Source of the DNA: Capsicum annuum
Lineage: Eukaryota; Streptophyta; Magnoliopsida; Solanales; Solanaceae
Reading direction: 5' to 3'
DNA: 64,000 nucleotides
NCBI RefSeq assembly: GCF_002878395.1
Contig: NC_061121.1
Coordinates: 47,135,127-47,199,126, forward strand
The notes under the pieces are model-generated. The model worked only from the letters and a program-made list of their open reading frames with translations, was not told the DNA's origin and did no database searches. The position numbers were made by a program, and so were the translations under genes. Below, piece by piece: positions 55,535-64,000 of this stretch; the first letter of the stretch is position 1; each line of letters begins with the position of its first letter.

Positions 55535-56623
55535 TCACAGCTTATCTTTACCCATGGCACGGTACTAATACCCTTCCAGCTGGGGTTATAGGTTTGACCT
55601 CACCAGTTCAATTTTGGGGCATGTCAGTTAGATGATTACCTCCCACAATCTCAATTTTGGATACAGTCTCAGTAATAGAACTCAGTTCAGTTATATAGTT
55701 TCAGGACTATCAGATACAGTCGCTTAGCTCAGTACGGAACTCAGCAAGTTCCATCAGAATTAGGATTGTCAGACATAGTCACCCAGTTAATAGTATATTA
55801 ATTATATGAAATTCATGTTACCAGTATTCAGATTTCAGAATTATTATATACAGTCAATCAGACTAGTTCTTCATAATCAGAACTGTCAAAAATAGTCATT
55901 CCTTTATCAGTAATATAACATCAGTTCCTCAGTACTCAATAGACTTAGTCTTTCAGTATCCCAGTATTAGTACCTAAAAATCAGTAAATCCACATTATCA
56001 AAATTCATGAGCCAGTGTTATCACGATCTCAGATACAGTTACGTATTCATGCATGTATTCTCATGTTCATGTTATTCAGTCAGTTAGTATTGTTTATGCA
56101 TATGAACCATTGCATTCAGCCTACCTCACTTGCATACCAGTACATTTAATTATACTGATTATTTGCGCTATGGTGTTTTATACCATAGGTTCAGAAGCAC
56201 GTACTCCAGAGTATCTGTAGCATTTCAATTTTAGCAGTCAGAGTCAGCAATAAGTCCTCATCATTTGAGGATGTTATTATTTGATTATTTCATTCTTTCA
56301 GTACTTAGTTTATTTTAGAAGATGGGGTTAGTTGGGGGATTGTCCCATCAACTCTTTATTCAGACAGTTCAGTTTTAGAGGTTTTCAGACTACAGCATGT
56401 TCAGATAGTTATTTTAGTTATTTTTGGTATTGTTATACCATATTTTCAGTTATGTATTAGTATTTAACCTTATGGCCTTTAAGTTTATGTTTTCGCATTT
56501 ACGATATTACCATTATTATTCAGGGCTCAGTTGCAGATACCAGTCATGGGTTAGCTTGTGGTCTTTCGAGATTATGAGCACCGTATAGCATTCTGAGTAC
56601 TAGATTCAGGGCGTTACATCTTT

Positions 56624-57094
56624 CTTCTATGCTTTTTATCTAGTTCTACCTCAAAGTTATTCTTCATGTTAGTGTTTCTCCAGTGGCCATGAGTTATCTA
56701 ATTTGTGCTTAATTTAATCTTAGTTTACTGTTAATCCTTTTTTATGATAACAAAGGAGGAATATTGACTTCATATATAAGTACCTGGTATAATGGTATGG
56801 TAGCACAGTGACAAAGAGAAGTGGGGCAAAGAGAAGAGTGTGCAAAAAATGAAATGAATAGGGCATAATGATAGGGGGAGAAATGTTGAAGAAATAAAAA
56901 TGCACAAATTGAAGGTGCATGATGACAGGGGGAAGTTTTTACTGCAAAATAACAATAAGGTACTAGGTCTTTGTGTTGTATGACAGAGAAAGCATGATGA
57001 TAGAGGGACATTCATTCTCCGGTGGTAATAACTCTGATTAAATGTGATGAATATGCACTAATGCTCAAATTGTATGGTTTGGTTTATCATTATC
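56624..57094 (+). other. Copia F 3' untranslated part, right half
   Basis: Noncoding. Two or three words around GATGATAGGGGGA/GATGACAGGGGGA occur at about 56868, 56920 and 56997, an ordered short repeat close to the polypurine tract. The overlapping minus-strand open frames here have no known motif. Confidence 0.5.
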
Positions 57095-57108
57095 AAAAAG
57101 GGGAAGAA
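57095..57108 (+). other. Polypurine tract of copia F
   Basis: AAAAAGGGGAAGAA, directly before the 3' LTR. Confidence 0.8.
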
Positions 57109-57848
57109 TTATTATGCGTAGTTTTGATGATGAACAGCTAAACTACGAGGGACCAGGTCCTTGGGCGTCCAAAGTACTGTACAGCTGGCTCTGGTATCTG
57201 TATAGTTTTGTCCTCTTGTGTAACAAACTTGCAGGTGTTATTTTGTACCGACTAGGATTGTTGGTCCAATGATATACCATCCTTAATCATCAACCAGCTA
57301 TAAAAAAAAGAGATGTCTCTTCAACAATTGGTTTTTTAAAATTCTAAAGAGTGAAGTGAGGTAGTAAAAACCCAGTACAAAATTGCTCAAGTTCTTAGTT
57401 GATTATGTGAGCTTATATTGAAATTGTTCTTAAGTGCTGATTTGGAAAGAAATACTCATATTATAAGAGTAGTGTTTTCTTTTGAGAGAGTTTCTTAGGC
57501 AGAGTTATCTAAACTTGTAGTTGATTAGAGGTAATCAGTTGAGAGAGTCCTTGGTAGAGTTACCAAGATGAGCTTGTAGTAGAGTTACTACTAGCGAAAG
57601 AAGCGTGGATGTAGGCTAAAATCTTGTTGTAATCAGGAGGTTCATTATAGTGGATTTGGAGGTGCTTGTAAGAACAAGCCATGGTTTTTTCTATTCTAGG
57701 TTTCCACATAAATATCTTGTGTTTTTATTCTTCCTGCGTTGCCTTGAATTTGTCAACATCTCATAATTGCACTATATTTCTATTGCCTGTAATTGATCCT
57801 AAGGGACCTAGTCCCTCACTATGTGGGGCAACCCTTAAAGGTTCAACA
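57109..57848 (+). mobile_element. 3' LTR of copia F (740 bp)
   Basis: Pairs with 47423-48162 over its full length, with substitutions scattered throughout (e.g. GGACCAGGTCCTTGGGCG against GCACCAAGTCCTTGAACA), so the insertion is old. It is followed by AGATA. Confidence 0.85.
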
Positions 57849-57853
57849 AGATA
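57849..57853. repeat. Right target duplication of copia F
   Basis: AGATA, partner of 47418-47422. Confidence 0.75.
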
Positions 57854-59595
57854 AGACAAAGACAGTCAAAGAATCAAAAGAACATCCAACGCACACTTGT
57901 CCACAAAAGCCTCTAAATACCAAAGTGCCAAACTAGGTCAAGACATATCCCCAACCATGAAAAAGAGAGTTGACAATTCCCAAAATCTAAAAAGAAAACT
58001 AATAAAATGGTAAAGCTTTTTGGATGATGGAGGCTCACCACTTCACAATAACTCAACTGATATTCGCACCACCTAACGGTGTACAAGAATAACATAAAAA
58101 CCCTAGGACCTTACATTATAAAATGATACAATATCTAGAGATGCTCAGTGGGATAAGCACTAGCATGTAACTCAGGGAAAGTGATAAATTAATACCATGT
58201 CCAAAATCAGTCAAACCATATGCACATATTTATATATACATATACGAGATATCGGGATAGTGTAAAGGGTCATGAACATGAGATCTTAAGACCATTAACC
58301 TAGACTGTAGCTCTATCCATCCTAAGGGAACCCACGGGATATATGGATTCATCTCCTCCTGCTGAAAGGGTCCCTGCATGTGTTAGGCACACAAATCGAG
58401 AAAATCCGAAGGAGAGCCAGAGACACCAAGGCTCCAGTCATCCTACAAATATAATGTGTGAACTAAAAACACGATCATATAGACCCCCATACAGGCAAAC
58501 TTGGTTTTTAATGTTGGTTTCCCTGAGACCTCCACCTTCACGGCGAGCTACACAGTCCTCTTTAAGACCAAATTAAAAATATCTGCACATGATCCAAATT
58601 GTTAACCCAGGAGCCATTTATTAAGGCATTCACTGTTTGGTATCATCATACTAATTATGCTTGCAATTTAATGTAATCATTACAATCCATTCCAATTAAC
58701 CAATTGACTCCTAAGTTCTATTTTTCAATCTAAACCATGGCCACCAAGGCCTCTCAAATCTATTTTTATCCATTTTTTCATTAATACAATGTAACCGCTT
58801 CAAAAGTGAGTTAAATCATGCAAGTTTTATCTTTAAAACCAAAGTCATGAAAGGTGGGTTGAGGTTAATACCATTTTTCAAGCCAAATCCATCAATTTGG
58901 GGAAACCTATGTTCCCCATGACAAATTTCCATAAAAGTGCACCCATTCCATCTCAAAAACTACTTGACATATTCAAAGCATAGGAAAACAATTCCAATAG
59001 AAAATAACCAAAGTCCCTCAATCCAATTACAAACTCATAATTAAATCACATAAATAATGATTAAAACATATGTCATAGTATAAAATTTGAGTTAGGAATA
59101 AGAGACATACATGAAACACACAGGAATTTAGAAGAAATCTAGAGTTTGAAGATTGAATTCCTCATAATGTTTGATTTTTATAACTAATGTTAAAAGGGTC
59201 CTTTAGATGTTTTTAAGTCATGGGGAACAGTGTATAGGTAGGAAAAGACCAAAGAGCCCCCACTTAAAATGTGTAGGAAAAATTAGGCCCAGTCGTCACG
59301 GGTCAGGTAATGACTCGTGAGGTTAGACCATGAGTCATTACCTAGACTCATTACCTGGGGATCTAATTTTTGACCCCTCACTATTATGGTCACTAGTCAC
59401 TCACCACCAGACCTAACCTAACGACTTGTGATGAGGAGTCATGATCAAAGTAGAAACCTTGGGCAACCTTACTGTAGTGACAACGAAACCCACTTTGTGA
59501 CTCATGATGAGTGATAACGACTAATCATCTGGGTCGTAGTGATGGCAGTGTTGTCAACAATCCAAAAAATTCAGTCTAAAACCTGGGGTATCACA
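57854..59595 (-). mobile_element. 5' LTR of chromovirus E, outer part
   Basis: Continues the LTR from 47422. The minus strand starts TGTGATACCCCAGG at 59595. It aligns with the LTR of A through TGTCCACAAAAGCCTCTAAA (57897) and GGCCACCAAGGCCTCTCAAA-like text (58738), and carries an island of ACGACT/GACTCATGA words at 59290-59570. The 5 bp at 59596-59600 (ATCAA) fit the uninterrupted homologous site in element C near 40670, which reads GCATCAACTTAAG, so E inserted into fragment D here. Confidence 0.8.
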
Positions 59596-60250
59596 ATCAA
59601 CTTAAGAGATAAACTCATTAAAGCATAAAACTCACTTGAATAACTTGCTTGGATCCCTTGAAAATTTTTGTAGTTTCCCTAGTTCTTGAGACATGCACTT
59701 TTTGGGAGAATTAATTTTGAATTTTTTATGATAGGGGATGAACTTAGAGTATATTTTAGGATTTATTGTATGGTTTTGGGAATGGAGGGAGTTACGGACA
59801 TTTGAAATGGAAAGAAGGTCATTTATGGGACTTAATTTTCATTTATTTTATTCGAATTGGGTTGGGTCAACCTGTTGGTCCCATGATGTTGGGCCCAATA
59901 ATGACTCAATGTAACAGCTCATAGACACTAGCTATGAGTCGTAGACTTCCTCCGTTATGGCTGGAACTTTACCTGGGTTCTCCAGCTATGATGACTCACT
60001 GTGATGAGTCATTTTCACTGGCAATGACTCTGTCTGAGGGTCATTATGACTCCAGAGAACGTTTACCTGGGGTTGGCCTGGTCTCCTGCTCCTTACGACT
60101 CGGGTGATGAGTCATAGGGTGACCCTATGACTCTTAGGGTCCCTCGTAGGGTCTTGGCACTTGTAATTTTTTTTTATTTTTATCTACAATCTCTATCCCT
60201 GCACATTGAACACACAAGTTATCCTATAATGTATAAGTACCAAACATGGG
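59596..60250 (-). other. Fragment D, post-integrase noncoding part
   Basis: Homologous to 40677-41330 of element C, including the GGGCCCAATAATGA text and the island of GACTC words (59930-60150). Confidence 0.7.
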
Positions 60251-60415
60251 TTGCTTCCCATGCAGCACTTAATTTAACGCCGCGGCACAACGTGGCTAAG
60301 TTGAATACTCAGTCTTCACCAACTAGCTCATGGGTTACCACCCATACAGCACCTGATTTAATATCGCGGCACGACGTAATTGTCTTGGTTACTCAGCCTT
60401 CGTCAAAGCTCATAT
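60251..60415 (-). repeat. Tandem post-integrase module of fragment D
   Basis: Two copies. On the minus strand each ends with a potential hairpin: CATGGGAAGCAACCCATG (at about 60248-60265) and ATGGGTGGTAACCCAT (at about 60331-60346). Each also contains a TCGTGCCGCGA or TTGTGCCGCGG word followed by TTAAAT. Same layout as 41335-41480. Confidence 0.75.
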
Positions 60416-61303
60416 CAACATATACTTTCAAATCCCTAAGCATGGTAAACAATCCATACCACCTAGACTTCAACTTGCCAGGAAACAAGCGAATTCTTGA
60501 ATTATATAACAAGACCATATCACTGGACTAAAACACTCTTCTTCATTTTTTTGTCATACTATAGCTTTATCTTTTCTTTGTACAAAGTAGAACTTTTACA
60601 AGCACGGAGCCAGAATTCATCCAACTTATTCACCTTGCTCATCCTCAACTTAGTTACATCATGCCACTCCAAATTAAGATTTTTCAGTACCCATGGTGTC
60701 TTGTGCTCAAGTTCAACCGACAAGTGGCATGCGTTTCCGCATAAAAGCTGATTTGGAGAAGCACCTATGAGGGTCTTAAAAGCTGTCTGGGAGACCCTCA
60801 AAGAATAATCTAACTTTCTTAGTCAGTCAATCATGTTGGCATTCACAGTCTTCGCCAATATAGACTTGATTCCCTGTTGAAGACCTCAACCTGTCCACTC
60901 ATTTGCGGATGGTAAGGTGTTGTCACCTTATGGTTTACATATATTTTTTTAGCAGGACCTTGAAAAGACGATTACAAAAGTGAGACCCAAAATCACTAAT
61001 AATCGCACGCAGAGTGCCAAATCTAGAAAAGATGTTTTTTTGTCAAGAACACAGAGACACTTCAACCCTCATTATTGGAAAGCGCAATCTTCTCCACCCA
61101 CTTTAAAATATAGTCGACTACCACTAAAATGTACTTTTTCCCATAGAAGCTCACAAACAGACCCATTAAATCAATTCCCTATAATCAAACAACTCCAACT
61201 CCAAGATTGATATCATAGGGAGTTCATGTTTCTGTGAGACATTGTCTTGTTGCTGACACTGATCACAAGCTTGAGCACAGTCATAAGCATCCTTGTAGAT
61301 AGT
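60416..61303 (-). pseudogene. Fragment D integrase
   Basis: The minus strand encodes AYDCAQACDQCQ-type text (zinc-binding end, decayed), IDLMGLFVSFYGKKYILVVV, DYILKWVEKIALSNNEG, TTPYHPQMSGQVE with the catalytic Glu, then 60559-60801: GASPNQLLCGNACHLSVELE, KTPWVLKNLNLEWHDVTKLR, MSKVNKLDEFWLRACKSS. This is the same Tat/Athila-type integrase as in element C. It is cut at 61303, where pararetrovirus sequence begins. In-frame stops are frequent. Confidence 0.85.
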
Positions 61304-61850
61304 AAATCTAAGATAGTGACAATTCAAGATCTCCACTCAGAAATAGTACTCCTTAAAAAATAAATTAGAGACATAAAAGCTTGGCAAGAATTGAATAGAC
61401 TTTTCTTTCAACAATTCTCTACATGACTGAACTATCATAGCTAATAGAGACCGAACCAACAAATCAAGAGATCGAACAAGGAAATTTTATCAATTATCTT
61501 TCAAGAATTTCATTATGAAATGACATACTAGGATAACCTTAGTAGTCAATAAATCATTTGTTTTGGAGATCATTATCTTGTTTGACATAAGTACAAATCT
61601 CAATTGCATTTTAGGACTCATACCCCCTAAATACTTTGAAAAAATTAAGAAAACTCTTAGAGATGCAAATGATAGTAGACTAGGGATTAATTACAAGCTT
61701 TTTGATGTCGAAACACAAAATTATATGAAAAAATTCACTTTTGTGATCCTTTACTTTATCTTTTCTTGTAAAATATATAATTAATTATGTAAGACTAGGT
61801 ACTCATTTTATTGAGACACTCATCCCATATAGAGTTACTCACCAAGGAAT
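61304..61850 (+). pseudogene. Endogenous pararetrovirus, coat C-terminus linker and protease
   Basis: The first 250 bp read, with stops, as IVTIQDLHSEIVLLKK and IRDIKAWQELNRLF, a coiled-coil-like region after the coat domain. 61563-61784 holds the protease entry ILFDISTNLNCI, where the usual D-[ST]-G is D-I-S, so the active site is lost. It continues with LIPPKYFEKIKKTL and INYKLFDVE. Downstream THFIETLIPYRVTHQGINIK-type text near 61810 belongs to the same domain end. It once matured the viral polyprotein. Confidence 0.75.
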
Positions 61851-62900
61851 AAATATTAAACATAACAATATGTTTCTTGTATTTGACAAACCTCCTATTA
61901 TAAAAGGTTAGAAGCACAAAGAGGCTAAGATCAATTTTCTCAAACAAGAAGTAACATTCCATAGGCTACAACAACAACTTCAGAAATCCGCTATTCAATT
62001 AAAGAACAAAGCCTTGAAAAATAAAAATTGAAAAATAACTCTATGCAGATTTACCTGCAACATTCTGGAATCACAAAAAATACATGACCAGACTTTCTTA
62101 CGAACCTGACTTTGATGAGAAAATTATTTCCTTAGAAGCTCGATCTATTCAAATGAATCACTAGCTAAAAATGCATTTTCAAGAAGTAATCAATGATCTT
62201 CTTGAAAAATAAATTATCTCTCCAAGTAATTCCCCTTGAAGTTGTGTTATTTTTTATGTCAATAAAGGTTCTAAAATTGAATAAGGAATCCCTCATATAG
62301 CATCAATTATAAGCCTTTAAACTTTATCCTTTGATGGATTAGATATCTCATTTCAAAAAATAAAGATCTACTCCAATAACTTTATGCTGCCACAATTTTC
62401 TCAGAATTTGATCAAAAATTAGATTTTTGACAAAATTAAACTGATCCAGAAGATCGATATAAAATTAATTTTACAGCACCATTTGGACAATATGAGTGAA
62501 ATGTTATGCCATTTGAATTGAAGAATGCTCCTTCAGAATTTCAAAAAATAAAGCATGATATTTTTAATTCTTTTGCAAAATTCGTAATAGTCTATTTTGA
62601 TGATGTTTTAGTATTTCTACAAGCATTGACTAACATTTCAAATATTTTTCTTTAATATCATCAAATAAAATGACAGTATTATTCAAGATAAAATATAATC
62701 TTTTCAGTTAATATTAAATTTTTTAGGCAATATCCAACAAGGTACTATTATTTTTATTCAGTGATTCATTCAATTTACTGATAAATTTTTTGATCAAATT
62801 CTAGATAAAACATAACTTTAAATTTTTTTAAAATATGTCGATCAGATTTTATTTTTAGACTTAGCAATTTATTAAAATCTCTTCATGATAAGTTGAAAAA
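61851..62900 (+). pseudogene. Endogenous pararetrovirus reverse transcriptase
   Basis: After a damaged N-terminal part, readable pieces are INYKPLNFIL, YLISKNKDLLQ, AATIFSEFDQKLDF, FTAPFGQYE and FELKNAPSEFQKIKHDIFN, then VIVYFDDVLVFLQ at 62587-62622 with the catalytic Asp pair kept. The order is that of a caulimovirid RT palm and thumb. Stops appear every few dozen codons and 62650-62880 is badly decayed. Gene dead; identity clear. Confidence 0.85.
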
Positions 62901-63400
62901 GCCTCCTTCTTCGTGGACTAACATCCACGATAATATTGTTAGAGAAATCAAATTGAAGGCAAAATATATTTTTACCTATCTCTCCTTGATCCTTCTACGT
63001 TCAAAATAATTGAAACAGATGCACTAGACATGAATTATAATGACATTTTAAAATTAAAAAAATAATAATAAAGAGGATATTATTGCATTTGAATCTAACC
63101 TTTAAAATAAGGCTCAACAATATTATTCAATTATTAAAAAAATTAGCAATTAGATTATACATTTTCAAATTTCAAGCTGATTTGTTGAATTAAATTTTTT
63201 TATTAAAAATTGATTGTAAAGCTGTAAAATATTTTGCAAAAAAATGTTCAAAATTTTATCTGTAGACATATATTTGTTAAATGACAGACTATTTTATCTA
63301 TTTTTAATTTTGACATTGAATATATTACAGGATGCTTCAACTCTATTCTAGAGTTTCTTAGAAGAAAATTCTTGCGGAGAAGATAAAATAATCAGAAGAA
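62901..63400 (+). pseudogene. Endogenous pararetrovirus RNase H
   Basis: Pieces in alternating frames: IIETDA (first catalytic Asp) at about 63009, AQQYYSIIKK, ISNFKLIC-type text, KIDCKAVKYF, and FDIEYITGCFNSIL near 63310, the C-terminal RNase H segment with the FDIEYI.G..N..PD pattern. It follows RT directly, as in all caulimovirids. Confidence 0.75.
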
Positions 63401-64000
63401 AGAAAGTGGAGAGCAATGAATCTCCACAAATTTCATCCGTTCCTCCTTTGAAAAAAAACATTCAAAAAGTTGTTACCACACAACAACAAATTGTTGTTGC
63501 TTCAAAGCAACTACCAACAACAATAGATGGATCAAATCAGTCAAGGTATCAAACACCAGTTGACTGTCATGTAAGAAAATCATCAATCCTATATGTTGGA
63601 AACAAGTCCAACTTCAATTTTAATTTCAAACCCCAAAAAATGAGTTGATTTAATTGAGGAAGAAAAAGAAATTTAGTTGGTCCAAATAATGTTTATCCCA
63701 TGAACAGAAGAAGATTTTAAATAATGACGCTTACTCATGGGTCCAAAAGAACTAAATATCATGACAAGTGTCAATAGAAAATATTTGATTAGAGATTATC
63801 AGACCTTTCAAAAATTATTTTCAAAAGCAAAGGCTCAAAGCCTCGTATCTTCTTCACATTCTGTGATTGCAAAAGGCACCATAAAAAATACTATAAAAAT
63901 AGAGAGCCTCGTTAATTTTTTCTTTAATTTTTCACAAAATAATTCAAAGATTGACCAATGCTGAGTAAAACATATTCATCATCTATAGCACAATCAATTT
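63401..64000 (+). pseudogene. Endogenous pararetrovirus region downstream of RNase H
   Basis: 63406-63648 is an open 80-codon block rich in Ser, Gln, Lys and Pro (PLKKNIQKVVTTQQQIVVAS). 63737-63964 (NRKYLIRDYQTFQKLFSKAK, SLVSSSHSVIAKGTIKNTIK) is a further conserved-looking basic block. Position after RNase H suggests the C-terminal tail or following ORF of a solanaceous pararetrovirus. I cannot assign a function. The copy runs out of the window. Confidence 0.55.

Larger units (their letters stand above)
52369..56618 (+). mobile_element. Solo LTR P3, itself interrupted (2754 bp net)
   Basis: It starts TGTAAGACCCCATAAAA and ends AGGGCGTTACA, with perfect TCTTT duplications at 52364-52368 and 56619-56623. 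It holds an island (52640-52800) of CGTCGC/GCGTCACACC words, the GATTCAGCACCGAGTGAACC box near 53838, and the hairpin GGTACTTGTACC at 53568-53579. A 1491-bp LTR of another family (54039-55529) sits inside. No internal domains. Confidence 0.9.

Noticed and set aside
56720..57015. Three overlapping minus-strand frames rich in Ser, Pro and Tyr
   Set aside because: They lie in the 3' noncoding part of copia F, overlap each other in different frames and carry no domain.
57913..58576. Short open frames (57913-58095 minus, 58343-58576 plus)
   Set aside because: They fall inside the 5' LTR of chromovirus E and match the LTR of A at DNA level, not as proteins.

Overview
This window is plant nuclear heterochromatin built almost entirely of nested, decayed transposable elements. 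There are no bacterial-type operons and no intact host gene. The element types present (Tekay/Del-like chromoviruses, Tat/Athila-like gypsy elements carrying an extra plant-transposon-protein ORF, Retrofit- and Tork/SIRE-like copia, an Ac-like hAT, and a caulimovirid endogenous pararetrovirus) and the LTR ends TGTAAGACCCC...GCGTTACA suggest a Solanaceae genome, with Capsicum or Solanum as best guess. Every reading frame is broken by stops, frameshifts or insertions.

Layout, left to right. (1) 1-15087: chromovirus A on the minus strand (3' LTR remnant 162-806, chromodomain integrase, RNase H, RT, protease, gag, PBS, 5' LTR 13228-15087). It is interrupted by a solo LTR at 3288-5661 that sits in the RT active-site codons, a Tat-like LTR at about 7279-8501, and a long solo LTR at 9055-12951. 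A plus-strand integrase scrap lies at 42-161. (2) 15088-15530: plus-strand copia 3' end; then about 3.3 kb of AT-rich DNA with nothing recognised. (3) 18850-27272: Retrofit-like copia B, minus strand, split by a 4.7-kb hAT (20395-25124) that carries a tandem array of 145-185-bp units. (4) 27548-28988: long-TIR, Mutator-like element that has captured a fragment of a cytosolic ribosomal protein S15a gene. (5) 29712-31960: endogenous pararetrovirus, movement-protein and coat-protein part. (6) 31961-45362: Tat/Athila-like element C, minus strand, whose second ORF is split by solo LTR 36788-39558. (7) 45363-59595: chromovirus E gag and protease with its 5' LTR, which is split by copia F (47423-57848). 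F contains solo LTR 52369-56618, which in turn contains solo LTR 54039-55529. (8) 59596-61303: fragment D, a second copy of the Tat/Athila integrase region. (9) 61304-64000: pararetrovirus protease, RT, RNase H and downstream region.

The elements do not work together. They record successive insertions, resolved by target-site duplications (TSDs) and LTR ends. The main signals beyond ordinary annotation are: hypervariable GC-rich islands in the presumed U3 of otherwise related LTRs; small hairpins near fixed landmarks of two LTR families, some with compensatory changes; tandemly duplicated noncoding modules between the pol stop and the 3' LTR in two unrelated retrotransposon lineages; a hAT-associated satellite that also occurs outside the hAT; a host-gene capture; and two complementary halves of a pararetrovirus 29 kb apart in the same orientation. 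I found no clearly new functional system.
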